Origin: an uncultured Maribacter sp.
GTDB taxonomy: Bacteria; Bacteroidota; Bacteroidia; Flavobacteriales; Flavobacteriaceae
Reading direction: 5' to 3'
DNA length: 64,000 bases
Assembly: GCA_947504045.1 (NCBI GenBank)
Contig: CANNFY010000007.1
Span: forward strand, 43,798-107,797
The notes below the pieces were generated by a model. The model saw only the letters and a list, made by a program, of their open reading frames with translations. It had not been told where the DNA came from and searched no databases. This document shows, one piece after another, positions 19,014 to 27,812 of this stretch (positions within the stretch are counted from its first letter, which is position 1; the number at the start of each line of letters is the position of its first letter). A program made the translations under genes and the position numbers.

Positions 19014-19022
19014 AATAATAGT

Positions 19023-19421
19023 ATGCAAATTCATTTAAAAATTATTGGAGTATTATTTATAGTTTTGGCTTTAATACATGTTATTTTTCCTAAATATTTT
19101 CATTGGAAAAAAGAGTTAAGTAGCCTTAGTTTAGTAAATAAACAAATGATGGAGATACATACTCTTTTTATAGCGGTGGCTGTACTACTTATGGGAATAC
19201 TCTGTGTGTGCTCTACTACAGAAATAGTAGAAACACCTTTAGGTAAAAAAATAGCCTTAGGTATGGGTGTTTTTTGGTTTATACGTCTTATAGTTCAGTT
19301 TTTTGGGTATTCTTCAAAATTATGGAAAGGCAAACTTTTTGAAACCATCGTACATATAGTGTTTAGTGTTTTTTGGTTATATGTAACCGTTATTTTCTTT
19401 AGTACTGCATTTGGGAAATAA
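19023..19421 (+). CDS. small integral membrane protein
   Basis: 132 aa with four predicted membrane helices and a short cytoplasmic KYFHWKKELSSL loop after the first. Not recognised. Begins 9 bases after the methyltransferase-like gene and is the last of the cluster. Confidence 0.65.
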   Translation: MQIHLKIIGVLFIVLALIHVIFPKYFHWKKELSSLSLVNKQMMEIHTLFIAVAVLLMGILCVCSTTEIVETPLGKKIALGMGVFWFIRLIVQFFGYSSKLWKGKLFETIVHIVFSVFWLYVTVIFFSTAFGK

Positions 19422-19553
19422 ACTTAATTTTTCCCAATAAACAGGGTGGTATATAATTTCTTTTATTTCGAAATTTGTAATCCAATAAGATTCTTATTAA
19501 AATATAATTACGTTTAAATGAGTTTTTGATAATTAATACCTTACTTTTTTATT

Positions 19554-19904
19554 ATGACTATAGACTTTCTAAATATGATTTATTTTGCATTACCATTACT
19601 TATATTTTGGCTAATAGTAAAATATATTTTTAATGTAAATGTTGCTATTTTATGGCCTTCAGTAATACTGTTATTCCTTTTTGTAGTAGTTGCTATTTGT
19701 TCTCCATATACTTCAAAGTATGATCAATCGGTTTTATATTCAATATTTTGTGTTATACAAGTTTTAATGCTTGGTGCTGGTATTTTATTAATGACTAAAC
19801 AAGGAATTGTATGGAAACATTTTTTTATTTCTTTACCCTTTCAATTTTTTTATTGGGTACAACTTTTTTATTACGGATGCATCTATTTTACGCATAAGTT
19901 TTAG
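19554..19904 (+). CDS. hypothetical membrane protein
   Basis: 116 aa, almost entirely hydrophobic, with about four membrane helices. No family recognised. Isolated by 132 bases upstream and 119 downstream. Coding status rests on the ATG start, the clean hydrophobic pattern and lack of an alternative frame. Confidence 0.5.
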   Translation: MTIDFLNMIYFALPLLIFWLIVKYIFNVNVAILWPSVILLFLFVVVAICSPYTSKYDQSVLYSIFCVIQVLMLGAGILLMTKQGIVWKHFFISLPFQFFYWVQLFYYGCIYFTHKF

Positions 19905-20023
19905 TAGTTTTTTATGCACTAAAAATTCAGAATAAGTTATTTGTAATTAATTTAACAAGAATATATAATAATGCATTTGGCATTAAAACATTTAATGTAT
20001 ACCTATGTTCTTAAATTAAGACA

Positions 20024-20671
20024 ATGAAAAATTTAAGAGAACAAACGGATGCTAAAATAGCAGCAGGGCGTAAAGCCAAGCCTGAGTTTATGAAAGGGGT
20101 AGATGAAGTTATAGAAAAAGCAAAATCTTTTGAGGAAGGTGCCAATGCACTTAAAGTTGGTGAAAAAGCACCAAACTTTGCGCTTCCTAACCCAAAAGGG
20201 GAAACGGTATCGTTAGCTACATTATTAAGTAAAGGTCCAGTAGTTGTTACATTTTATCGCGGTAGTTGGTGTCCTTATTGCAATTTACAACTTAGGGCAT
20301 TACAGGCTAAACTTCCAAAAATTAATGAGTTAGGAGCTAATTTAATTGCTATAAGTCCAGAAGTGCCAGATGGCTCATTAACAGAAAATGAAATTAATGC
20401 TATGGATTTTATCGTGTTATCGGACCAAGATGCAAAAGTTGCATCGCAATACGGTGTTGCTTGGGAAGTACCAGAGTTTTTAATAGAACATATGCGTATA
20501 GATCGCAAACTAGATTTACAAAAAATCAATAATGGAAATGCAAATATATTACCTATTCCAGGTACATTTATTTTAGGACAAGATGGTATAGTAAAATGGA
20601 ACTATGTTAACGTAGATTACAGAACTCGTTCAGAACCTGACGAAATTATTAGTGTTTTAAAGAGTTTGTAG
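20024..20671 (+). CDS. peroxiredoxin-like (AhpC/TSA-type) thiol protein
   Basis: Thioredoxin-fold protein of 215 aa. After a roughly 50-residue helical N-terminal region comes GEKAPNFALPNPKGETVSL, then the active site YRGSWCPYCNLQLRAL. The CPYC pair differs from the single peroxidatic Cys of classical peroxiredoxins (PxxxTxxC), so it is better called peroxiredoxin-like. No signal peptide, so cytoplasmic. Single gene. Confidence 0.88.
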   Translation: MKNLREQTDAKIAAGRKAKPEFMKGVDEVIEKAKSFEEGANALKVGEKAPNFALPNPKGETVSLATLLSKGPVVVTFYRGSWCPYCNLQLRALQAKLPKINELGANLIAISPEVPDGSLTENEINAMDFIVLSDQDAKVASQYGVAWEVPEFLIEHMRIDRKLDLQKINNGNANILPIPGTFILGQDGIVKWNYVNVDYRTRSEPDEIISVLKSL

Positions 20672-20842
20672 TAAGAGCTTTGTTCTTGTTTTATGTATTC
20701 TACATGTGTTTTAATAGATGTTAGTATAAATAACATACGTATAATTAACATTATAATTTAGTAGATATTCAAAAACCTTGCGTAAATTTATAGAATTCCC
20801 CAAAATGTAATACCTATTTTTTAAAATCAAAAAAATATTAAA

Positions 20843-21940
20843 ATGTATAAAAAAATTAGTGTTGTTGTAATTTTAGGTCTCTCTGTAGTATTAACAAGTT
20901 GTAAAGATTCTTCAAAAAAAGCAAAAACTGCTGCAGAAGAAACTATAGAAAAACAACAAGAAAAAACAGTTTATGCAAGTGATGTTATTTCTTTTTTTAA
21001 CGACTGGAATTTAATTTTAGGAGACGGTTCTAATGTTGGACATGCTGTAAATTTTGAGAATAAAGATTTCTTTTATACAGTTAAAGAAGGAGAAACAAAT
21101 TGGGTGGTATTTAAAGCTCCAAATGCAGGAGATACCCATGGTACTTCTAATAATACTAGAACAGAGTTGGCACAAGAAAAAAAATGGTACCCAAAAACTG
21201 CAAATGATAAATTAACGGCCACACTTAAAGTAATGAATGTGTCTTCTACAGGAGATGCTCGTGTGGCATCTACACATGCAGTTGTGGTTGGGCAAATACA
21301 CAGTGCAGATGCTCATGAAAATGAGCCACTTAAAATATTTTATAAAAAATATCCAGGACACACTAAGGGTTCTGTTTTTTGGCATTACGAAATTAATACT
21401 GCTGGCGAAGATAATTCTGGAAGATGGGATTTTTCTTCTGCAGTTTGGGGTAACGATTTTTCTGTTGTTGGTACAGGAGAAAACACTTACCCAGAAGAAC
21501 CAAAAGATGGTATTGCTCTAGGAGAAGAATTTAGTTATGAGATTGTTGTTAAAGATGGAGTAATGAATTTAAAGTTTACCAGTAATGGGCATGAGACAAA
21601 AACTTTTACAAAAAACTTATTAGAGTCGGAGTATACTACTAAAGCAGATATTCCTTCACAAACACAAGCACTATTTGTACCAATAGGTCAGGACGGTGTA
21701 GAGCGTAAAACAGCATATACAGGTGAAGGGCTTTTCTTTAAGTTAGGTTGCTACAATCAAACAAACGGAAAATCTCCTGATGTTAATCAAAATTGGTGCT
21801 CAGGAGCAGAAACACATGGTGGCGATATTCATAAACAATATGAAGATGGTAATTATGCAGAGGTTTGGTTTAAAACCGCAAAAATAGAAATTAGTGAAGA
21901 TGCCGTTTCAAATCAAGAGTATTTTACTAAAAATGATTAA
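20843..21940 (+). CDS. polysaccharide lyase family 7 (alginate lyase) lipoprotein
   Basis: Predicted to cleave alginate by beta-elimination. All three PL7 signature blocks are visible: TRTEL (R(S/T)EL motif), VGQIHS (QIH motif) and FFKLGCYNQ (the YFKAGxYNQ block). N-terminal lipoprotein signal with lipobox LTSC, Cys20, then a Lys/Glu-rich linker, so it is envelope-anchored. The 365-aa length fits one catalytic domain. There is no SusC/SusD pair beside it, so it is not in an evident polysaccharide utilisation locus. QIH is often linked to activity on G-rich or mixed alginate. Confidence 0.9.
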   Translation: MYKKISVVVILGLSVVLTSCKDSSKKAKTAAEETIEKQQEKTVYASDVISFFNDWNLILGDGSNVGHAVNFENKDFFYTVKEGETNWVVFKAPNAGDTHGTSNNTRTELAQEKKWYPKTANDKLTATLKVMNVSSTGDARVASTHAVVVGQIHSADAHENEPLKIFYKKYPGHTKGSVFWHYEINTAGEDNSGRWDFSSAVWGNDFSVVGTGENTYPEEPKDGIALGEEFSYEIVVKDGVMNLKFTSNGHETKTFTKNLLESEYTTKADIPSQTQALFVPIGQDGVERKTAYTGEGLFFKLGCYNQTNGKSPDVNQNWCSGAETHGGDIHKQYEDGNYAEVWFKTAKIEISEDAVSNQEYFTKND

Positions 21941-21997
21941 TAAATTGTAAGTAGCCGTTTTATTTCTTTTGCTAATGGTTATATAAAGAACAAAATA

Positions 21998-22462
21998 ATG
22001 AATAAAAAATACGATTTAAATTGTTCTACAGGTATAACCATATTTCTACTAGTTCTACTTTTTAGTTCTTGTGCATCCAGAACAAATAACATTAAAAAAA
22101 ATAAAATAGACCCTTTAGAGGGAGTATGGAAATTAAGTCATTTTTATACTGTAGCTAACCAAAAAGATACACTAATAAGTAAGACAGATAAAGTACAACA
22201 CAAAATATATTTAAATGGGTTTGTAATTTGGAATACAGACCCGGCAGAAGATAACTCCGAATGGCATGGTTTTGGAACCTATACCTATAAGAATGATACT
22301 ATTACAGAGGTGTTAACCTCCATGTCTAAATCCATGCAGAGCAATTTAAATACCTATATTATCCCTATAAAGCATAAAGGTACAAGCTATAAGCAAGTAA
22401 ATACCTATACTAAAAACGATACTATTTTTAAGAATATAGAAATCTATAAAAAAATAGATTAA
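21998..22462 (+). CDS. lipocalin-like hypothetical lipoprotein
   Basis: 154 aa with a lipoprotein signal ending FSSC (Cys25). The mature part begins PLEGVWKLS, a pattern seen in small lipocalin-like domains, and is rich in strands. Function unknown. Follows the PL7 gene by 57 bases. Confidence 0.6.
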   Translation: MNKKYDLNCSTGITIFLLVLLFSSCASRTNNIKKNKIDPLEGVWKLSHFYTVANQKDTLISKTDKVQHKIYLNGFVIWNTDPAEDNSEWHGFGTYTYKNDTITEVLTSMSKSMQSNLNTYIIPIKHKGTSYKQVNTYTKNDTIFKNIEIYKKID

Positions 22463-22726
22463 ACTATCGCCTAAGTAGGCTTTTATGTGTTTTGGCAGAT
22501 AAAACGTTTGTAATTTCACATTTTACCTTGTGATTAAGTAAAAAACACCCTGTTTTTTTAGTAATTCTTAAGTATTTTGCAATAAAAATATCTGATAGAT
22601 AATTTTAAAGACTTTTTATGTATAAGAGTTATATGTGTAAAACAGTTATAATTAGTGTATTTATAAGTAACAAATTCTAATTCTTTTAATTTTTATACTA
22701 GTAGATTATTGCCAAAACCACCAACC

Positions 22727-23980
22727 ATGAATAAATTAAAAACATTATTAAAAAACCTTGGCCCTGGATTATTATTTGCAAGTATGGCCATAGGAACCTC
22801 TCACTTAGTACTTTCTACTAAAGCAGGAGCACAATATGGTTGGCTTATGGTAATTCCTATACTATTAGCAAATATTTTAAAATATCCATTTTTTGAATTC
22901 GGAATTAGATATACCAACGTAACTGGTAAAAGTATTATAGAGGGGTATAAAAACCGTGGAAAAGGGTATTTGTGGCTATATGCGTTTATTACGGTAGCAA
23001 CTTCTATAGCTAGTCCTGCAGCATTATGTTCTGTAACCGCAGGGCTTTTTATTACCATTTTTAACATTCAAGGAGTTTCTCTAACCACTATAGCAGTGGC
23101 ATTATTTGTATTTAATAGTATTATTTTAATAATTGGTAAATACAAATTATTAGAAAAAATGTTAAAACTAGTAGTTCCAGTACTTTTTATAGCATTATTG
23201 GCTACAACAGTTTTAGTAATTAATAAAGGTGAAATTACACCCGTAGCAGAATTTGAAGCACCTAAAATTTTTGATGAGATGGGGGTCTTATTTTTAATTA
23301 CCCTAATCGGGTGGATGCCTACTGCCGTAGAAGGTAGTAGTTGGTTAAGCCTTTGGACAGTAGAAAAGTATAAAATTTCTAAGAAAAAGCCAAGCTTAAA
23401 AGAAGCTCTGCAAGAGTTTAATTCTGGGTATACCATGACCGCTATTTTGGCTCTTTTTTTCTTAACTATAGGTTGCATGACACTTTTTGGTTCTGGTGTA
23501 GAATTAAGCGGAAATGCAGTAACCTTTGCCGATCAGGTAATTCAAATTTTTACTACCAATATAGGAAGTTGGGCTTATGTTATTATTGCGGTTGCTGCTT
23601 TTGCAACCATGTACAGTACTTGTTTAACCCAACATGATGCTATTACAAGAGTAAGTATAGATATTATAGAAAAGATTTCATCCGATAAAAACGATTTTAC
23701 ACATAAAAAGTACTATACTATTGGAGTAATCTTTTTGGCAGTAATGAGTATAATTGTCTTATATGCTTTAGAAGGAAATATGGGATTAATCCTGGGTGTA
23801 GCAACTGGAGTATCCTTTGTGCTAGCTCCTTTGGTTGGGTACATGAATTTAAAAAATGTTTTAAGTGATGAGGTTTCTAAAGAAAATCAACCAAACGGAA
23901 GATTACAACTATTAACCTATCTTGGTATTTTCTTCTTGTCTTTACTAGCAGTTTATTACGGTTGGATGGTAATTTTTTAG
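22727..23980 (+). CDS. Nramp-superfamily transporter lacking the canonical metal motif
   Basis: A 417-aa polytopic protein with about 11 membrane helices and overall Nramp (MntH) pattern, including GPGLLFASMAIG at helix 1 and KAGAQYGW after it. The helix-1 metal motif DPGN is replaced by GTSH and the helix-6 MPH by MPT, so classical Mn/Fe transport is doubtful and the substrate is unknown. Start ATG 22727 replaces a TTG at 22709. The 264-base gap before it holds only weak AT-rich hairpins and no clear promoter. Confidence 0.82.
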   Translation: MNKLKTLLKNLGPGLLFASMAIGTSHLVLSTKAGAQYGWLMVIPILLANILKYPFFEFGIRYTNVTGKSIIEGYKNRGKGYLWLYAFITVATSIASPAALCSVTAGLFITIFNIQGVSLTTIAVALFVFNSIILIIGKYKLLEKMLKLVVPVLFIALLATTVLVINKGEITPVAEFEAPKIFDEMGVLFLITLIGWMPTAVEGSSWLSLWTVEKYKISKKKPSLKEALQEFNSGYTMTAILALFFLTIGCMTLFGSGVELSGNAVTFADQVIQIFTTNIGSWAYVIIAVAAFATMYSTCLTQHDAITRVSIDIIEKISSDKNDFTHKKYYTIGVIFLAVMSIIVLYALEGNMGLILGVATGVSFVLAPLVGYMNLKNVLSDEVSKENQPNGRLQLLTYLGIFFLSLLAVYYGWMVIF

Positions 23981-24002
23981 TAGTAGTAAAGTCCTAAATA
24001 TT

Positions 24003-24575
24003 ATGAAAAATAGTAAAGCAATATTCTTTTTATCGGCAGCATTTTTTTTGGTATTAATTTCTTGTAAATCTTCAGAAAAATTATTTCTAAAAAACTCAAA
24101 TCAATGGGAAGTTAGGGGAGATGCTGCTTGGAGTTTTTCTAATAATACATTGGTAGGGAAAATAAACAATGGCGAAGGGCTTGCGGTAAGCAATAAGAAC
24201 TATAAAAACTTTATTTTAGAATTAGATTTTAAACCAGATAGTACCATAAATTCTGGAGTTTATATTAGATGTGAAAAAGAGCTTATTAGTGCTGTAAATT
24301 GTTATGAAATTAATATTTGGGATGCTAGTCCTAACCAAGATTATAGAACAGGAGCTATTGTATTATATACAGCTCCATTGGCAAAAGTAGAAACTATAAA
24401 TGCCTGGAACACCTATAAAATTAAGGCAGAAAATAAGCGTATTCAAATTTGGGTAAATAATATCTTAACTACAGATATTATAGACGAAAAATTAACAGCT
24501 GGTTATATTGCTTTACAAGCAAAAGGGTCAGGAGAAGTAAGCTTTAGAAATATAAGAATAAAACCTTTAGATTAA
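24003..24575 (+). CDS. DUF1080 (3-keto-disaccharide hydrolase-like) lipoprotein
   Basis: 190 aa with lipoprotein signal and lipobox LISC (Cys21). The body shows the DUF1080 concanavalin-like pattern: NFILELDFKPDSTINSGVYIRC, a central YEINIWD, WNTYKIKAENKRIQIWVNN and GYIALQAKGSGEVSFRNIRIK. Some family members act on 3-keto-glycosides; substrate here unknown. 22 bases after the Nramp-like gene. Confidence 0.85.
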   Translation: MKNSKAIFFLSAAFFLVLISCKSSEKLFLKNSNQWEVRGDAAWSFSNNTLVGKINNGEGLAVSNKNYKNFILELDFKPDSTINSGVYIRCEKELISAVNCYEINIWDASPNQDYRTGAIVLYTAPLAKVETINAWNTYKIKAENKRIQIWVNNILTTDIIDEKLTAGYIALQAKGSGEVSFRNIRIKPLD

Positions 24576-24636
24576 GTTAGCTAATATTTTAAAGCAACCT
24601 TATTTAATTATAGACATCTTTTTTGTAAATATTACC

Positions 24637-25086
24637 ATGAAAAAAGGAAGTCTAATACTATTTATTTTTATTATTTTTTTGCAAAGTTGTATAGATGATT
24701 GTGATACCGTATGTGTTACAGAACCACAACCTTTTTCTTTAGAAATAGTAGATAAAACTACAGGAGAAAATGTATTTACAAATGGCAGTTATTCTTCTTC
24801 AGATATACAAATAATAAACACTTTAGATTCCAATACTACTGTAGCTTATACTTTTATTTCGGAAGATGCACTTAATGTAATTGATTTAAGCTCTATTGGT
24901 TGGAAAACAGAGATTGTTAATTTAGAAGTGTCTTTAGCTGGCACACCTATTTTTGAGCTCTATGTAGAATCCGAACGGAAAAGTGGAGATTGCTGCACTT
25001 TTACGGTGTTTAATGAAATTAGCATTTCAGGTGCAGAATATCAGATGGATTCAGAAACCGGAATTTATACCATATTAATAGAATAA
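24637..25086 (+). CDS. cysteine-containing hypothetical lipoprotein (paralogue A)
   Basis: 149 aa, lipobox LQSC (Cys18). The mature protein has a CxxxC pair just after the anchor (DDCDTVCVTEP) and a C-terminal DCC pair. The next gene shares the same layout and is a divergent paralogue. Not recognised; likely an extracytoplasmic beta-rich protein with disulfides. Confidence 0.65.
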   Translation: MKKGSLILFIFIIFLQSCIDDCDTVCVTEPQPFSLEIVDKTTGENVFTNGSYSSSDIQIINTLDSNTTVAYTFISEDALNVIDLSSIGWKTEIVNLEVSLAGTPIFELYVESERKSGDCCTFTVFNEISISGAEYQMDSETGIYTILIE

Positions 25087-25098
25087 AAATAGCTTACT

Positions 25099-25515
25099 AT
25101 GAAAGTAAAATGGATTTTAATACTTATAACAATCTTATTGGTAAACTGCAAAGATTCTGAGGAAGATTGTTCTTTAGTTCTTTGTGCAGAAATGGGTTAT
25201 AGTATGCTATTAACTAGCACAGATTCTGAGGAGAATTGGTTATTAGAAAATGGGTACACAGAAGAAGATATTCAAGTGCTTAACTCAGAAGATGAAGAAA
25301 TTGGTTTTAGTTACTATGAAGGTGAAATTTGGGTTCAGGCATCTAATAGTACTCATGGTATGCATACGCTAGTAATAGATGAAATTGAAATTTCGTATAG
25401 TTATGATTATACAGAGCCAGGTAGTGGTTGTTGTGATTTTGGAGACTTAACAGAGGTTACCGTTACTGGTTATGAATTTACCGCAAATGATTATCAAATA
25501 GAAATCTTTTTATAG
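25099..25515 (+). CDS. cysteine-containing hypothetical lipoprotein (paralogue B)
   Basis: 138 aa, lipobox LVNC (Cys17) followed by KDSEED, an acidic stretch like known Bacteroidota surface-export signals. Shares with paralogue A the DC....C motif, an NG-Y-x(2-4)-DIQ(I/V)(I/L)N segment, and a GCC/DCC pair before the C-terminal strand. Starts 12 bases after paralogue A, so a tandem duplication. Function unknown. Confidence 0.65.
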   Translation: MKVKWILILITILLVNCKDSEEDCSLVLCAEMGYSMLLTSTDSEENWLLENGYTEEDIQVLNSEDEEIGFSYYEGEIWVQASNSTHGMHTLVIDEIEISYSYDYTEPGSGCCDFGDLTEVTVTGYEFTANDYQIEIFL

Positions 25516-25549
25516 GAGTTTCACTTTCTCTATAAACAAGATATTCTAC

Positions 25550-25557
25550 TATCTTTG
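25550..25557 (+). promoter_or_regulatory. -7 promoter box of the dihydrouridine synthase gene
   Basis: TATCTTTG, exact TAnnTTTG match. It overlaps the TTG that opens the longest frame (25555), so translation must begin downstream at ATG 25576. Confidence 0.6.
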
Positions 25558-25575
25558 GCATTCCAAAATTTAAGA

Positions 25576-26523
25576 ATGTCTTACAAACTATTATCCTCTC
25601 CTTTACAAGGCTTTACAGATTATAATTTTAGAAATGCACAACAGCATTTTTTTGGAGGAATAGATACCTATTATGCACCTTATATTAGGTATAATAAAAA
25701 AATGATTATTAAAGGGTCGTATCAAAGAGATTTAGATCCAGAAGTAAATAAGACATTGGAAGTTATTCCGCAGGTAATGACGGCTGATCCCGATGCATTT
25801 ATTTTTACCATAAAGTATATACAATCTTTAGGATACAAAGAGCTTAATTGGAATTTAGGCTGTCCATATCCAATGGTAACCAATAGTGGTATGGGTTCTG
25901 GTCTAATTTGTAATACCGAAAAAATAGACCATATTTTAGAACGTGCTCATAACGAAACCAACTGTACTATTTCTATGAAAATGCGTCTTGGTTATGAAAA
26001 TGCTAACGAAATTTTAAACGCTTTTCCAATATTAGAAAAATACCCGTTAAAGAATGTAGCTATACATGCCCGTTTAGGAAAACAATTGTATAAAGGCGGT
26101 GTAGATTTAGAAGCCTTTCAAAAATGTGTAGATGTTGCTAAACATACTTTGTATTATAATGGCGATATTACTACAGTAGCACAGTTTAAAGCAATGCGAG
26201 AACGTTTCCCTACCATAGAACATTTTATGATAGGTCGTGGTCTTATTGCAGATCCTTTTTTGCCTAGTATGATAAAAGCAGATACTACAGAATACCCTGT
26301 TAATAGATGGAAAATATTTAAAGAATTTCACGATACCATTTACCAGCAATACGATGCTAAACTTTCTGGGCCAACACCTATAAAAATGAAGATGTTAGGT
26401 TTTTGGGAATTTTTTTCAAAATCTACTCATAACCCTCAAAAGGTGTATAAAGCAATTAAAAAAGCTGGCAACCCTTACAAATACAGAAAAGCTGTAGAAG
26501 ACATTATTGCTGCACAAAAATAA
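25576..26523 (+). CDS. tRNA-dihydrouridine synthase (Dus family)
   Basis: FMN-dependent reduction of uridine in the tRNA D-loop. Opens MSYKLLSSPLQGFTDYNFR; has the family block LNWNLGCPYPMVTNSGMGSGL with the conserved Cys, the TISMKMRLGY segment, AIHARLGKQLYKGG and a YNGDITT / MIGRGLIADPF flavin-binding region. The start is at 25576 (315 aa), not the TTG at 25555, because a promoter box overlaps the latter. Looks closest to DusC-type proteins, though the exact tRNA position modified is not certain. Confidence 0.92.
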   Translation: MSYKLLSSPLQGFTDYNFRNAQQHFFGGIDTYYAPYIRYNKKMIIKGSYQRDLDPEVNKTLEVIPQVMTADPDAFIFTIKYIQSLGYKELNWNLGCPYPMVTNSGMGSGLICNTEKIDHILERAHNETNCTISMKMRLGYENANEILNAFPILEKYPLKNVAIHARLGKQLYKGGVDLEAFQKCVDVAKHTLYYNGDITTVAQFKAMRERFPTIEHFMIGRGLIADPFLPSMIKADTTEYPVNRWKIFKEFHDTIYQQYDAKLSGPTPIKMKMLGFWEFFSKSTHNPQKVYKAIKKAGNPYKYRKAVEDIIAAQK

Positions 26524-26611
26524 ATAGGAGGTATTACGTAATTTTTAACCAGTTTAAAAAGTTTTTTATTCCTGTATTTACGTATCTTTATAAGTGTAGT
26601 TATACTAGAAT

Positions 26612-27742
26612 ATGATAGATATAATAGGAGCAGGAATAGGAGGTTTAACCACTGCTATTGCATTAGAGCAAAAAGGAATAAAAACCAGAATTTTTGAGCA
26701 AGCTAATGATATAAAACCTGTTGGTGCAGGTATTATTTTGGCAAATAATGCGATGCAAGTGTACGATAAACTTGGTTTAAGAAAAGTTATAGAAGAAAAC
26801 GGAAACCCTATTTCTTCTATGAATATTACAAAGGCTAATTTACAGTCGCTTTCTAGTGTAGATTTATCTTATTTTGAAGAAAAGTATAATGTAAAAAACA
26901 TTGCAATTCATAGAGGAATACTACAACAAATATTAATTGATAATTTAAAGGAAACAGAAATACATCTGGACCATAAATTACATAATCTTGTAAAAAGTAA
27001 GGATGAATACTCTTTGGAATTTACAAACGGAGAAAAAGAAAAATCTACTACCGTTTTAGGAGCAGACGGATTAAATTCTGTGGTTAGGAATACAATATTT
27101 CCTAAAAGCACTATCAGAAATGCTAATCAGGTTTGTTGGCGAGGTATTGCAGAATATGCATTGCCACCAAAATTTAAGAACGAGCTAAATGAAGCTTGGG
27201 GAAAAACGGATAGATTTGGGTTTGTACAAATAGCAGAGAACAAAGTTTATTGGTATGCATTAAAATCTTTTAAAGAAAATGTAGAAGAGTTTCAGCTTGC
27301 TTATATTGAGTCCTATTTTGAAGACTATAATAGTTTAATTAAAAATATAATTTTATCAACACAAAAAGAGCAAATAAACACTGCTGAAATTTCAGATTTA
27401 AAACCCAACCATTCTTGGTCTAAAAATAATATTTGTCTTATAGGAGATGCAGCACACGCTACTACCCCAAATATGGGGCAAGGTGCTTGCCAAGCAATAG
27501 AAGATGCTTATGTTCTTTCAGAATGTTTAGCTAAATACGATACGAATATTGCTTTTAAAGAATTTCAAAAGTTACGATTACCAAAAGCGCACCAGGTAGT
27601 AAAAGATAGCTGGATGCTTGGAAAAATAGCACACCTTTCTAATCCAATTTTAAGAAGTGTCCGTAACCAAATGATTCGATTTACACCAGATTTTATAAAT
27701 AGAAAACAATCAGAGCAAATATTTCAATTGACCAATTTTTAA
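26612..27742 (+). CDS. FAD-dependent monooxygenase
   Basis: Class A flavoprotein hydroxylase, 376 aa. The dinucleotide fold IIGAGIGGLTTAIALEQKG is at the N terminus, GADGLNSVVR is the DG motif and CLIGDAAHATTPNMGQG the second FAD motif. Substrate unknown; aromatic or quinone-like compounds and xenobiotics are typical. A near -7 box (TATCTTTA, about 26584) lies upstream. Single gene. Confidence 0.9.
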   Translation: MIDIIGAGIGGLTTAIALEQKGIKTRIFEQANDIKPVGAGIILANNAMQVYDKLGLRKVIEENGNPISSMNITKANLQSLSSVDLSYFEEKYNVKNIAIHRGILQQILIDNLKETEIHLDHKLHNLVKSKDEYSLEFTNGEKEKSTTVLGADGLNSVVRNTIFPKSTIRNANQVCWRGIAEYALPPKFKNELNEAWGKTDRFGFVQIAENKVYWYALKSFKENVEEFQLAYIESYFEDYNSLIKNIILSTQKEQINTAEISDLKPNHSWSKNNICLIGDAAHATTPNMGQGACQAIEDAYVLSECLAKYDTNIAFKEFQKLRLPKAHQVVKDSWMLGKIAHLSNPILRSVRNQMIRFTPDFINRKQSEQIFQLTNF

Positions 27743-27800
27743 ACAGCTATTTTTAATAGATTTCACTGTAAAAAGGGGTGTTTGGGGTTAAAAAACAATG

Positions 27801-27808
27801 TAATTTTG
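27801..27808 (+). promoter_or_regulatory. -7 promoter box close to the start of the 27813 lipoprotein gene
   Basis: TAATTTTG, exact match, with TTTG at 27781-27784 (16-base spacer). Only 4 bases separate the box from the ATG, so the transcript is predicted to start at or next to the start codon. Confidence 0.55.
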
Positions 27809-27812
27809 AATT

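Noticed and set aside
21237..21521. 94-residue frame inside the PL7 lyase gene
   Set aside because: Shadow frame; the PL7 frame carries all signature motifs across this stretch.
22541..22560. AAAAACA/TGTTTTT hairpin as a terminator after the 21998 lipoprotein gene
   Set aside because: Only 7 bp, nearly all A/T, 3-base loop; too weak to claim.
26524..26532. AGGAGG-like sequence after the dihydrouridine synthase gene
   Set aside because: No start codon lies at Shine-Dalgarno distance; it is not a ribosome binding site.
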